A stretch of DNA of 64,000 bases from Flammula alnicola (GCA_015499995.1 JADNRV010000059.1:124001-188000), one strand, 5' to 3'; shown: positions 11,229 to 22,570, counted from the first letter of the stretch. Made by a program: numbers and translations. Notes: generated by a model not told the origin, from the sequence alone.

Positions 11229-12907
11229 ATGCCCCTTCAAGGTGTTGAGGATGCGCTCAATGCACCTGAGGCAGAGTCGTCTCCACAAGAGATAGAGGCC
11301 TACCTCAGCTTAGAGCAAGAGGACAACAACGACGCTAACTGGGGCAATAATGCCTTGGATGACCCCGCGCTTCAGAGTCCCGGCCATGGCACAACTGTGT
11401 CCGCGTTCGAGAGTCAGCCAACTACTGAAACTGACCTTTCAGAAATCATTCAAGAACTGTCAGTCGAAGTTGCGGAGGGTACCGACAGGTGTTACCGGAA
11501 GTTAGTAGCAATTTTATTCCAAGACTACTCTCATATTGTTTTATTCAGACTAATGAAACACTTCGACCAATGGTTGGTCGACAACCTGCATATACCACCA
11601 GGAGCAACAATCTTTTCGCAGCCGATGCACCAAAGCGCACCTGAGTTCTTAATAGCTTGGATAATGTCTGGGTATTTATTCTTTTTAAGTATATCTCTTA
11701 AGCCCACCTGATCCACGCAATAGCTGTGATACTCGCAACCCCGATGGGTCATTCAAACCCTCGAGCGCCTACACCAGAACGCTTGCTCATGCAATGAAGA
11801 TGCGCTCTGCAGCTACTTATGGGTTCAGTAGAGATCCGCAAGTTGCAAACACAAAGTGGGCCAAGGTCGATGGAAAATGGACCGGAAACCCTTCAGTATC
11901 CTTCCAAGTCACAAGATACATGGTATCATTGAAGAGACGGAAGGTTGGTACTCTTATATGTTCAATAAAGGATTTCCTTTGCATTTACTGATTGTCAAAT
12001 ACAGGCTAGGGACGGTGGAACTTCTGCTATGAGCTCTCGAGCGATTACCAGTTCAGATATCCGCAAGATGTACAAGTACAACAACGACAACGGAAACGCT
12101 ACCATCCAACCGTATTCTGGTCCTACTCCTCGGTCTCAGAAAACATGGGGCGGGCCTCGAGCGCGACTTCTAGTTCATGCTGTCGTCACTTTGTCGTTCG
12201 TTTGCCTCCTGCGAATTGATGAAGTGTTGAACCTGAAGTTTGAACATGTTACGGTTGAAGAAGGGAATAGAGTTAAGATTACCTTGCCCTCAAGGAAAAA
12301 CGCCCAATACGGAGGCAAGTACCTTAGATTATTAACCATTCTTCTCTCTCCTTACCTTCCAGTATATCTTTTTATAGGAGTAAAACCTTACGATCTATGG
12401 ACTTTTCCAGAAGACAACAAAGCACTCTGTCCCGTTAGAGCACTAGCTCGCTGGATTGTGGCCAGCGACTTGAGCACAGGATATATTTTCCGAACACTTG
12501 GTTCTGGTGATCGAGCACCAAATGCTGCCCTTGATGTCCCCATTGTGAGCCCTGTTGTAACTTCTGCTGCATAATCTGGGTAAGCTGAATACACAATTCA
12601 GACATCATCACGGTTCATCCAACTCTTCCGGAATAATCTCATTGACATTGGTATAGATCCAACAATCTACGGAGGGCATAGTATGCGACGAGGAGGGTGC
12701 CAATGGCTGGTCTTCGAACTTCGGTGGTCCATCTTCCGAGTATGTGATTGGGGTGGGTGGTCGAAAGACTTTGATCACCTTACCATTATTAGGTACCTTT
12801 TTTCCATGAACGATGACCCTCGTGAACCACGGGAGCACTACCTGAACCCAGATAGGCCTTTAGCTGTCATATGCAACCATTGCGGTAGACGGTGCTGGTG
12901 TTTTTAA
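11229..12907 (+). CDS. Crypton-like tyrosine recombinase (apparently intact)
   Basis: Tyrosine recombinase/integrase of a family widespread in Agaricomycetes, probably of Crypton origin. It cuts and rejoins DNA through a 3'-phosphotyrosine. ATG 11229 opens an acidic N-terminus. Five introns restore one frame: about 11488-11548, 11652-11710, 11945-12005, 12314-12379 and 12544-12599. The fourth has a GC donor (GCAAGT...TAG); the others are GT-AG. The core-binding region is about 11790-11945. Catalytic residues: Arg in LLRIDEVLNLKFEHV (about 12210), HSMR (12677-12688) and the nucleophile Tyr in LTIIRYL (about 12793). The C-terminus is CNHCGRRCWC, matching the Cys-rich tail of relatives. No internal stop or frameshift is seen. 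No flanking repeats were identified, as is normal for Cryptons, which lack TIRs. A domesticated gene is an alternative. Confidence 0.8.
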
Positions 12908-13500
12908 TGGACATATGTAAAAGTACGGTTGTGTGGTGTTACGAGTTCTTTTTGTTATATTATATGTTGTTCGCTCTTGTCTTAAAGCATTCTTTCACCA
13001 TCATTTTCATGAAGATAGGCTACCGAAGCTGCGATAAGCGCCGCCATATCCTGCTCTCCTCTGCAATACACTTGCTGACCCGACTAGTGCAGGGATCACA
13101 TCATCAACGGGACTGAAGGTCTAGAGAGACAAAGTAAGTCAGCATCCTATCAGACTTAGTCAAAATGACTGCTTACCAAGTCCATCCATCTGTTTTGTCC
13201 ATCAAGCCCGATAGCGCGCTGTGTTAAGCCACATGCCCAACGTTTGAAGGAGTAATGTTACGGTTGAGGCCTGAGGGGCGGGTTGTGAAGTGGGCTGGGA
13301 AAGGTTTTGCTGGCCGGAGACGTGAGTGCCCAAGCAATCGCGTTCCGTGTTCAGGATGCTTACCTCGTAACTTTCCTCTTTGCCATCATCTGGCCATGGT
13401 GTTCATCACCAACGGACATGCACGGATAGAGGTTAGGTGCGTCGTCGCCCATCGGAGGCAGCGGAATACTTAAGCTACATCTGTTCGCACCCTTGGCAGT
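12908..13500. other. Intergenic stretch; nothing recognised
   Basis: This lies between the recombinase stop and the decayed PAF-acetylhydrolase fragment. Short ORFs occur on both strands, none with protein-family character. It may hold the 3' remains of the PAF-AH fragment, but the motifs expected downstream of the catalytic Asp block are not recognisable. Confidence 0.3.
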
Positions 13501-13509
13501 CTCCATCAG

Positions 13510-14040
13510 TCGTCACCAGCACAACGACTTCGACAGTGAGGACGATATACATTGGCGTCCAGTTGTTGCGAACATGAGTACTGTATGCTCGTTTGGGAGA
13601 GGAGGGCTAGATAATAGCATACGAGGGTGCGAAGGTTTCGTTGAGGGCTGAAAAAGGGGCAAGGGGCAAGAGGGACTGAGTACGCGTAGCGCGAACAAGG
13701 GTAACCCGCAATTAGATTGAAACGAGATACATAGCTGAGGCTTGTACGTGAGAGGGGTTGAGAAAAGACTGATGATTTGTATTCGACGACGAATAACTTC
13801 CAAGAGGAACAGGGCTTGGCGATGGGAGGGGCTCTAACCAGGGATCTGAAATAACAGCCTGTTCGACTGGTATTGGCAAATAACCTTTCAACGATTTTGT
13901 AGAAAGTAAAAAGAGCTGATTAAAGGATGAAAAATATAAAACATAGCAATATGCATGACAATAGATGCACGTACTACAGTGGAGCCTCCGAAAGAATGAC
14001 CAGCGAGGATAACTCGATCGTTGTACCTGACCTTTCCTTG
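13510..14040 (-). pseudogene. Fragment of a platelet-activating-factor acetylhydrolase-like lipase
   Basis: Minus-strand reading gives VRYNDRVILAGHSFGGSTV with the nucleophile elbow GHSFGG (13984-14001). A short intron follows, then STKSLKGYLPIPVEQAVISDPWLEPLPSP (about 13890-13800), the DPW-EPLPSPGP block typical of fungal PAF-AH family serine hydrolases. The protein should extend about 250 residues upstream, but the amidohydrolase stop codon is at 14052, so the N-terminal half is missing. Downstream only ALNETFAPSYAI (about 13650) is suggestive, followed by stops. It looks like a truncated relic abutting the 3' end of the amidohydrolase on the same strand. Confidence 0.6.
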
Positions 14041-14051
14041 GCCCGATTCAT

Positions 14052-16309
14052 TTAGTGTTGTCCAACGTGCTTTATCATGTCCAAATCCGACTTCTTAGCT
14101 TCCAGAGGCGGTAGGCCATCGTATTTCAGAGCATCCTCGGCCTCCTTGCTGAAGTCTGGCGTTTTGGGTACTCGTTGGAATGCTGTAGGTTTTTTTACTG
14201 GTATGGGGTTCCTTGATCTGGGCAATTCCATAGATGAAGACCGGCTTCGGTGCTGCTCCGAGAGCGAGCCGGTGGCTATCCCAAAGGACGATATCTATCG
14301 CAATGTCACGTTGATGAGCTAAATATTGGGATTGTCGCCCATACCTGCATCGTAACCTTATAAAGTAATCAGGTTTTCGTGGTCTGGCCTTTCAACGAAA
14401 TTGCTTGTGCGTACCTGGCTTGATGAATCCGATTCTGTGGTCATAACTCAGGACCGTGGCTGGCGTTGATGTCACGGAAGCAAGTGCAAGATTATGAGGT
14501 AGGCCATAGTAATGAGCGTGCTGTGCCTCGTGCAACAAATGTCGAGAATTCAAAACTGGATGATCACTCTGTACAAACAACATTCAATGCCACGTATAGC
14601 AATAGACGGTATGAAGAGAAATTTACCTTCATGACCACTTTTAAGTCATTTTCAGCCAAAATATGAGCAGCAAATTCCGAGCCTCGATATGCTTCGCGCT
14701 TGTACCTTGTGTTTGTCGCGAAGATGGCAATAGCAGGTGTCTTGCCTAAAGAAAGTCAAACATGCAATTTTGTGTGGGTAATGCGTGATGAAGCGTACGT
14801 CTTCTTCAGCAGGTCAGGGACAAGGTAAGTCCCATGCGCATGGTGGAAAGCAGCGATCGAGAATTTAAATTCGTTTGTGAGCTACATAAAAAATATGAGA
14901 TGAGAGATTCGCACAGTTGAGACGGGCACTCACATGAACGATGCCATCTGAATCAACTGCCTCATAACAGTGGTTATGAACCTGTAAAATAACGTCATAT
15001 CCTCATCAGAAACCCTTAACACATTCCTCGTTAAAATTACCTTGACACGGCCGCGCAAAACATCTACCAGTGCCTCCCATTGAAGGTCTTCGGGGAAATC
15101 TCCTATATCATTCCACTGACCGTTCAAAGCTTTCACGCAGTAATCATCTTAATCATCTTGTTTCTCTTTGATTTTGCGTGCTGTGTCATATCTGAAAAAG
15201 AGTATCGTAAGTCCCAAAAAGTCACACCTGCAGTCTACCAAACATTACCCCTGTCTAAATGCCCATATTGTTTTTATTCGAGTACCAGAGGAGACCCTGC
15301 CTGTTGTCAAAGGTTAAATGCGAGGATATGGTTATTAGAGGACATGCATACTGGGATTTTCACCACAGGCATGCCTGAAAAGCGCAGAACTGGTTAGAGT
15401 CCCTTCTCAGATAAGGTCTATGTTACTGCCTACTTCATTTGTCTCCAGCGAGGAGGAAGCAACGGATCGACATGAGTTCCATTTAACATGTGTGGAAGCT
15501 CAAGCGCCATGGACGACGACGAGCGTTCCGCTGTGGGCCGCAACTTAATAGTAAATGCCTGACCGCCTACGCATATGTCAATGACTTCCGCAAAACCGCC
15601 CAATCACAAAGACCATACCTATTGCATCGGCCGATCCTGGAAGTACATTGCCCGTCGTAACTCCGCCAGAGATAGAGAGACGATAGGCCTCGTCATGAGT
15701 GTTGAGGCCGTCGAGGCTACGAAGCCAAGGAAGGACAAGTCCCTTGAGAGCGTTGGTATCGTCGGAACCCCGAAGTGCAGGGGCACTGTCGACTCCTAGA
15801 TGGGAGTGGAGATTAACAATTCTAAATGGAAAGATTAGAACAACCGTCGAAGAGGCAGAAGCAGAATTGAAATAATACCCAGGTGTGATCCAAGCTCCCC
15901 CTGCGTCAATGACAACAAGGTCTTTGTATGAGTCCAACACGCTCTCCTTGACGCTCCCGAGTTCCTTGATAATGCCCTTATCCAGAAGGAGGTCCCCTAT
16001 GGCGACTTCATGGCCAGAGACGCGTCCAGTCCAGATGCTTGCGTTTCTGAAAAGCGTGGGTGGGTTACCAGATACCTGACGGTCTAACTGCGTCCTTTGG
16101 TGAAAGTTGTTGGGAGGACCGGGGAGAAAATTCAAAGCCTGACATTTCTGGACTATCTGTGCAGCATTGATAGGTACTTCGGTATTTTTCTGCCAATCGA
16201 GACATACGCCGAGGGGGGTAACGGTTACGACACCAAGGAGAATAGCAGCTACAGACCTGAATGCGGTCGAGCGCGTATTCCCTGGTCGGTAAGGGGAAAG
16301 CTTGTCCAT
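14052..16309 (-). pseudogene. Amidohydrolase (CE9-annotated family) with an in-frame stop
   Basis: Metal-dependent amidohydrolase-fold protein, often annotated in basidiomycetes as carbohydrate esterase family 9. ATG at 16309 has context ATCATGG; an in-frame ATG at 16324 is an alternative. A hydrophobic segment (AAILLGVVTVTPLGV) suggests membrane anchoring or secretion. After ITPG an intron leads to the metal-binding NLHSHLGVDS (about 15810). Then follow SISGGVTTGNVLPGSADAIG, ACGENPS/RVSSGTRIKTIWAF, NDIGDFPEDLQWEALVDVLR, VHNHCYEAVD, NEFKFSIAAFHHA, SDHPVLNSRHL, YYGLPHNLALASVTS and DIVLWDSHRLALG. The C-terminus is at 14052. Many short introns. In the exon at about 15137-15180 the 9-bp unit GATGATTA(A/C) is tandemly repeated and the first copy creates TAA (15149-15151), about midway. 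Without those 9 bases the frame is open, so this is a recent null allele or an assembly error. Confidence 0.8.
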
Positions 16310-16324
16310 GATAATGAAGGACAA

Positions 16325-19149
16325 CGAGACAAGATGATGCTAAGAGTAACTTCCGATGCGAATTATGAACCACATTGGACTGCCAGTCGGAACTTGGAAC
16401 GATTACCTTGCCATATGTAGCCACCGGCCATTTCCGGCCCGCGTTGAGATGCCAGTGTCAGCCTCTGCGCAGTCTTTCAACCATTCAGTCGCACACCTAA
16501 ACACTCCCGGAAGCCATTTCGCTTATTTGCATACCGAAATTCAACCAGTCTCCCCCACCTAACTATTTTTCTACCTATCTTCGAGACTATTTCTCGGCGC
16601 CTTATGCCAAAATTGCAATGCTACCAGACCTGAGGCATGTTCAACGCTCAACCTCCCAGCTCTAGTCCTCAATGACCTTGATAACCTTCAATATATTGGA
16701 CAGGGCGGTAATAATACACGAATGCCATGTCGTGGTCGGGCCAGTGGCGATGCATTTCCTAGTATGCCATGACTCCCGGCTGTGCGACGGCTGCGGAGGA
16801 GCTGGAATTGAGGCGAAGGCCAGGGTGGTAGTCACATGCGTAGGTTTGCACATGTAGCCTCTATTCAGGACGCCGCCTGCACTCGGACATCCAATACACT
16901 AGCTATCACGTCGAGGCCAACCAGTGTTGGGGATGGTTCCTGTGCTGTTCAAACGAGAGGAATGACCCGTGGTCCGAGTAGCGAGGTACGTGCTGTCACG
17001 ATAGCTAGAGAGAAAAATAAAATGAGAAAATGATGAAAATGATCATGGAGGCATCATTTTGCACCGTGGAGAAACGCGACACAAGGGATGGTGAGCCGAG
17101 GCCCGAGGCGTATCCAAATGGCTTTTTGCCACTGAAACATACCGTGTAAGTTGTAACACCTGCATACTGTCAAATGGAGGTCAAGCTTCACAACGCGGCC
17201 GCGCATGCTCTAGGCAACAAGAACAAGTTAAAGTTGCGACCTCCGTATTAGTCAAACCTGATTGGAGTCTCAACCTCTGGCCACTTTTGGCCGAAAGCCA
17301 AAGTGTCCATGTGGTGTCATAGTACTTAGGCTAGGGTAAGAACAAGGTAAGAACCTTCCTCCATACCCCACGATGGTCTGCCAATGAGGTTACCCAGGTC
17401 CCACACCAATCACTATGCCTATTTCATAACTGCCGCTCAATTCTGAGAAAGAAATATCCCAAGGCATTCTAATTTGTTTATCTTTAATGCTTCCAGAGAA
17501 ACTTCTTTCTGTTCTTTACTTTTAGGTAGTTCACCGTATTCTGAAGACTCGCATTTATGAATAACCAGCAAGTCCCCCAGCCAATTCGTTTCCAACCTGT
17601 ACCCTTGCTCGCAGAAACTCATGCCCACAACACCAAATAACCAGGGACTGTGTATGCAAGGAAGACTAATAAGAATATGCTTAATCTATTTACATGAAGA
17701 CGGAGTCGATCATACCTCAATTTTGGTTATCCCCTTATCTTTGATGCTTCCAGAACCTTTAAAAAGTCCATTTGATAGGAGTTTTTGGTTTTGTAAAAAG
17801 TCCGTTTGATAGGAGTTTCATCTGCATGCAAATAATGACAGTGAGATTAGTGGATAAATTTAGTTTCATAAAGACTATACCGTAAACTTCTGTCTTTCCA
17901 TCAGAAAAACTCTGTGAATCAACTATGAAATAGGATGGGAGTTCAGTTGGTTCCATTTTGTAAGGGATTGCTTTATATAGCCTAATAATCTGAACCAAAA
18001 GAGGGGATCATAACATGGTGTTTCATGTCAAATAATGTCATACATGATACCACTGCTTCCAGATTTCTAAATAGAACCTCTAAGTTAAGTATCAGCCATT
18101 GACATTACTCATGCCTCATTTGAAACTGTTCTGGAAAATATTGTCTCAGGTCTGCCATTGATGGATTTTCTCCCATGGCTTGGGGCATTGCTATTTACCC
18201 GGCTCTCACCTGGTTTCAAAACTAAATTGTATGTATCCCCTTGTGTATCCCGGTCTTCTGCTTGTGCATTTGCCCCAGAATCTGTGGTTGAAGACAGACC
18301 GAACTATTGGTGGCTGGGCTGGGCTCAGGTTCTATGTTTGGTTTGATGGTTACAAGATAGATGGATTTTATGTGATGGGGTCCTCATTATATTACGACAA
18401 TGAGCACTATGTATCATAATGTATGTAGCAGCTTCGCCGTTCCAAGGAATTTCCAAAATGGGTACATAGCCAGAACCGATTTCGACTAAATGACCTATTT
18501 GAAAAACCGAAAGACCGATTTTCGATCCGAGAACCAAACTCAAGCCAACACCTTTGCGACAACGACCCCCCGGACCACCCTGCGGAACCGTTGACCTGGC
18601 CCCACCAAGTCGAAACCGCCCTCAGACAAGCTGTTCTCGAGATCAAATCCGTGTGTCTCCACCATTCAAGGATTCAAGGATGAAATATCCGATTCAGTAC
18701 AAATAGTGTGCCTGTGACGCGCCTGTAAGTACTGTAAGTAACCCAACCCAACCCTCTTGCTCTCAAGACACTGCTTGAGACACTGCTCTTACACAGGTTT
18801 AACCCTGGCTTGCCCATGCACCACAACACCCCACGAAATCTACGCAATCGCGCCCACCGAGCCACAGCACGGGCTCTAGAACGAGACAGAGTCCGCAGGG
18901 CTGAAGGTCCAGTTGAATTTAACTATTTTATTTTTCATTTTTTCTGCTTATCACATTATCTGCGAAGCTGCAGAAAGTTCACGAAGAGCTCAAGACGCTG
19001 CCAAATGCGCAGGAAGAGCTCAGGCGAGAGGAGGCAGCAAAAGAGGGCTCAGAGGGAGCAAGAAGAGGGAGACAAAAGTTAATACTGGTGTGTTCATTCT
19101 TTACGTCTCTTCATTTTGACGTGAACTCACATTTCTAAAAGCCTCCCCT
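16325..19149. other. Gene-poor stretch
   Basis: No ORF with recognisable family features. A near-perfect 24-bp direct repeat, AAAAAGTCC(A/G)TTTGATAGGA plus GTTT, lies at about 17760-17783 and 17795-17818. ORFs at 17437-17628 (-), 17759-17998 (-) and 18810-19082 (+, Arg/Glu/Lys-rich) are left unassigned. At 18480-18670 (+) a Pro/Asp-rich reading (CDNDPPDHPAEPLTWPHQVE) could be a decayed exon. Confidence 0.3.
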
Positions 19150-20200
19150 TCTTATTGCGAGGCTGGCTACTGCAGCTTGGGGAAATTATGAACCAGGCAG
19201 CGCACCAGCATTGGGAATACCAATGAGCGCTCCGCTTTCAGGAAGCGTCAGATCGAAGTCTCGGTACCACGGCTATTTAAAATAGATATATATAAGTATA
19301 AGAACCCAAGACGATGCTTGGAAAACAAACAAATTGCTTTCATTCCGCCTTGTGGATGACTTCAGGTGGCACTCCCTTGAATTGACGAAGACGCGTCATC
19401 GGACCCCACCTAAAAGCAAAAAAAGTAAGCAAAGGATAAAAAGAAAAGGAAGAAAAACCCACTTTCGCGTGTCCACCATCTTACACAGATCCAGAGCGGC
19501 CTTGGCTGGAACGGCCCATCCGCACTTCAAGCATATCTTAAAGATCATCCGGAGAATACTAAAACACGATCTCTCAGGAAAGGAAGGGTCGGAAAGCCAG
19601 GACAGCAACTTACCATCCAGCAGATTGTTGCATAAATACCACGTCGGCAATAAGGACGGAACCTAGGGAAGAGAGCGATTAGAGAAGAGACTAAGACAAC
19701 AATCGAGCACAAAGCTTACCTTCTAGCTTGAGTTGCGAAATATATGCCTGCAGCAAAACATTGATCTTTGCAGCTGGCTCCTCGACAGTCTCCCGGACAG
19801 GAATGGGCACTCGCTCAAGAAGCCTGGCTTTCTCGTCTTGACGAACCTATAAAAGTAGCAAGTGGAAGTATCAGCGCCAGCATCCGAAAAAAAGGCGAGA
19901 GCCAACGCACAGGCAACACCTTGAACTCAAACGCAAACACCCTAAATAGATCAAAAGTGGACATCGTCGGCCTAAGATGCTGGTTGTATACCATTATACC
20001 ATCATCGAACTGTACGTGACGTGTAGTAGTAAGACGCGATCCTTCCTAGTTCTGTGCTTGTGAACCGATCCGTCGTCCGCTCGTACTTGATAAGTTGGCA
20101 CTTCTCCAGAAGGACGGCAGCAAAGTGTGCGATGTTGGCCCGCTTTTGAATCAACCCATCATCGTCTTCCGGATAGTCGGCACCAGCTCCATACGTAACT
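19150..20200 (-). pseudogene. Fragment of pre-mRNA-splicing helicase Brr2
   Basis: Minus-strand exons match the Sec63-domain part of Brr2 (U5 snRNP Ski2-like helicase), in order. They are YGAGADYPEDDDGLIQKRAN and LLEKCQLIKYERTTDRFTST with ELGRIASYYY (about 20195-20020), YNQHLRPTMSTFDLFRVFAF (about 19975-19920), [20 protein letters not shown] with [15 protein letters not shown] (about 19845-19735), SVLIADVVF, ILRMIFKICLKCGWAVPAKA with ALDLCKMV (about 19560-19480), RQFKGVPPEVIHKAE followed by TGA (about 19380-19335), and PWYRDFDLT then GIPNAG (about 19270-19200). Intron-like gaps are retained, so this is a DNA-level copy, not a retrocopy. It lacks the helicase cassettes and has stops and a frameshift, so it is non-functional. 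The true BRR2 gene must be elsewhere. Confidence 0.8.
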
Positions 20201-20359
20201 AGAATGGTATATAAACGTTAAGAAAAAACTGCTGAAAGAGTGGAAAAACATAAACCCACAGATAAGTATAAGCCAGAAATTGAACGGCCTCATCTCGGTT
20301 TCTAACCATACCCAAAACGATCTCCGCATTCAGATTATCTGCCAACTGCGGTCGGCCAG

Positions 20360-21222
20360 CGCGTCCGGGCATCAGGAGCAAATTGATCTTGCGCACGATA
20401 GCCTCGGCCATCTTCGGATGGTCACCTACGATCAAAAAAGACAAATTCATGCCAGTCAGTATGCAAACAAGTCAGCAGCAGCTGCTTACCAGGGTATTGG
20501 TCGTCTGTCCTCGAGAAGGGATAATCAACTGGTTATTCGTTGCCAGGAAGCAGGTCTTGGGCGCAAGCGATGACTCGGTGTCCTCTAGAGGCCATGTACC
20601 ACGACATAACGTCAGATAAAGGACAGGCTAGTAAAGTTAGAGATATTCACGTCGTACGCTTCGTCGTATTCTTCCTTGAACTGGTCGGTTATCGAGACCA
20701 TTTGGCCGTCTTTGAGGTACGTCGTGCATTTGGAGAGAACACGTTCAGGAGCTCCTTTGATATACAATGTCAGAATTGCGGAGGCTATCAGGATATGCCG
20801 TCCGGTCAATCCAGTTTCAGTAGCATATAGTCCCTTACCAGGTTGTCGGCCTCGACGGGTCGTTTCTTTATCCATCAGGAAGCGCACGGCGTTCTTTGGG
20901 CTCCGACTCTCCTGTCAAGCTCTGTTATCGACCTTCATATCAACAGCAGAGAACAAGACGAGATCGGCAGGGGTTTTGTCTCCGCTTTGCTGTTTGAAGC
21001 GAAACTCTTCATGGCAAAATTACATTGACATAAACGAGAAGCAGGTACAAGAAGGACCAAGTCTCCTTTCACCGACTCTGCGGCAGGGATGGTGGCGATT
21101 GTTCCATCGCGCACGACATGGCACGCTGGAGGTATCATAGCAATGAAGGCTGTGAGAATAGCCTCTGACTTTTGGATTTGACAGAAGTTGATCGAGGCAT
21201 TTAAACGCGACCAAGATTCCAA
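20360..21222 (-). pseudogene. Fragment of a type IIC (Na/K-ATPase alpha-like) P-type ATPase
   Basis: In minus-strand order: actuator-domain text AMIPPACHVVRDGTIATIPA with AESVKGDLVLL (about 21140-21050); GDKTPADLVLFSAVDMKVDN then LTGESEPKERRALP (about 20985-20890), containing the TGES dephosphorylation loop; KGAPERVLSKCTTYLKDGQM (about 20760-20700, nucleotide-binding domain); GHRVIACAQDLLPGNE (about 20590-20540); GDHPKMAEAIVRKINLL (about 20430-20375, hinge). Intron-like gaps remain. The segment that should hold TM3-4 and the phosphorylated DKTGTLT is absent: only about 140 bp separate the actuator and nucleotide-binding parts. It is a deleted, non-functional fragment. The type IIC call is inferred from the KVDN-LTGE and GDHP-TAEAIARKINL signatures. 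Confidence 0.75.
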
Positions 21223-21244
21223 GGTACGTATTTTGGCAACTGGC

Positions 21245-21830
21245 CTATATTTTGGATCCAGTCCAGAGGAACGAACCAGCTGATGTTCTAGTCAGTTTCG
21301 GATGAGCGAATGCCAGCATCAGTGATACATTCATAACGAAGAAACAGAGAACAAAGAAAACATACCCAAATCCAGACAATGTCAATCCATCCACCCGAGA
21401 GAGAATGGGTCTTCGTGAAGCCCCAGTCAGCCTTGGCAGCAATGGCGGAGGAAATCGCTTGGGCAATGCAAAACGCGACCATGAGGGCAGTGAAAAGACG
21501 CTCCATGAGGAAGCTGTGCGACCGATTGACGAAGATGAGCGCCTGCGAGATGATAGCGACCTGGAGGTAGGTGATCATGTGCAATTGCAGGGAGACATGG
21601 AAAGTGTTTTGGAAAAAGTTGGTCTCCATGATGATGCACACAAGCGCGACACTAGAAATGTAATTGTCGTTAGCACATATTCCACAAATCACATCGAGAA
21701 AGAAGAAGAAACGCTCACGTTGAGTCATAGGATGGAAGCAGTGGGGCAGACGTGTAGTTGGGTGGGATCGTGAAGCATCCAGAAAGAAAGATAGGTGAAT
21801 CTTGGGCTATATGTTAATCGTAAGCTTGAT
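21245..21830 (-). pseudogene. C-terminal transmembrane fragment of a PMA-type H+-ATPase
   Basis: Minus-strand reading ETNFFQNTFHVSLQ then LHMITYLQVAIISQALIFVN and ADWGFTKTHSLSGGWIDIVW matches TM7-TM10 of the fungal plasma-membrane proton pump (type IIIA P-ATPase). LDWIQNIGQLPKY-like text follows at about 21260-21230. No cytoplasmic domains of this pump are found upstream, and the type IIC fragment begins directly downstream on the same strand. It is a truncated fragment, not a gene. Confidence 0.75.
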
Positions 21831-22020
21831 TTTATCATTCTGGATGCATACATTGACAGTTTCGTGGATCAGATAGAAGATTGACCCATCCAACCGCTCA
21901 GCTGCAGTCCAAACACGGTGTTTTTAGAACTTTAAAGCGCCGCTCCCGGCCACTTGCCACTTCAAACTGGCAGCTACGTTGAACGTCACGCCTCGGAAAC
22001 AATGAACAAGGGGTTTACCT
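21831..22020. other. Spacer, nothing recognised
   Basis: Short AT/GC-mixed spacer between the minus-strand gene-fragment block and the plus-strand low-complexity ORFs. No feature supported. Confidence 0.3.
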
Positions 22021-22023
22021 CCG

Positions 22024-22570
22024 GTGTCTGGCCGAGCGATGGTAGATGTGTTTCCCCATTTTTTGTTGACTTTCTCAGACAAAAGCCATCCACAGCCTCA
22101 AATTACCCCATTGCATAGCTTGAACGACGAAGAACTAGCATCGACGACCAAATTACCTCGAGACCAGGCGCCTACGCCTTCCTCCGACGACGATGTGCAG
22201 GCTGCGGAGGCCCATAATGCCTCGGCGGTAGTTGATGAGGATTCTAAGTGCTCCGAAGAAACGCCGGAGCCTGAGGCAGAAGCTATTCACGAGGTAAGTT
22301 TTCATCCGACCTCTTCAATTCTTTCATCTCAACGTATTATAGTCCGAACTGGACGTTACAGAAGCCGAGGCGGCTTCTGCTGCTGAAGAACCAATCGAGC
22401 AAGCAGGCGAAATTGTTTCTCCAGATGCTCTGATTTCGGCCTCTAAGTTGAAGTTGGAGCCTTTTCTGCTTGACTCTGCCAGGAGGACGTCGAGGTCCCC
22501 AGCTCTCCCGCAATGCACACAATCTTCTCCTGGCCCCCTCGACGACCGCAACCAAAACGACTGCAGCGTA
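22024..22570 (+). CDS. Hypothetical acidic low-complexity protein
   Basis: Two open segments joined by a canonical intron (GTAAGT at about 22294 to TTATAG at about 22343): LNDEELASTTKLPRDQAPTP with SSDDDVQAAEAHNASAVVDE, then SELDVTEAEAASAAEEPIEQ and a Ser/Arg-rich tail ending near 22570. The Glu/Ala/Ser-rich composition suggests an intrinsically disordered protein. The function is unknown and the 5' limit is uncertain (an intron may end at about 22078). The second exon plus the end of the intron is duplicated 1 kb downstream. Confidence 0.35.
22320..22432 (+). repeat. Direct repeat copy 1 (partner 23312-23420)
   Basis: A roughly 110-bp stretch beginning TTTCATCTCAACGTATTATA and covering the end of an intron, its acceptor and the exon DVTEAEAASAAEEPIEQA. 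It recurs at 23312-23420 with a few substitutions. Confidence 0.85.

Noticed and set aside
20935..21728. One chimeric but functional P-type ATPase gene
   Set aside because: The order is wrong (TM7-10 before the actuator domain), the two parts belong to different ATPase subfamilies, and the phosphorylation site is missing.
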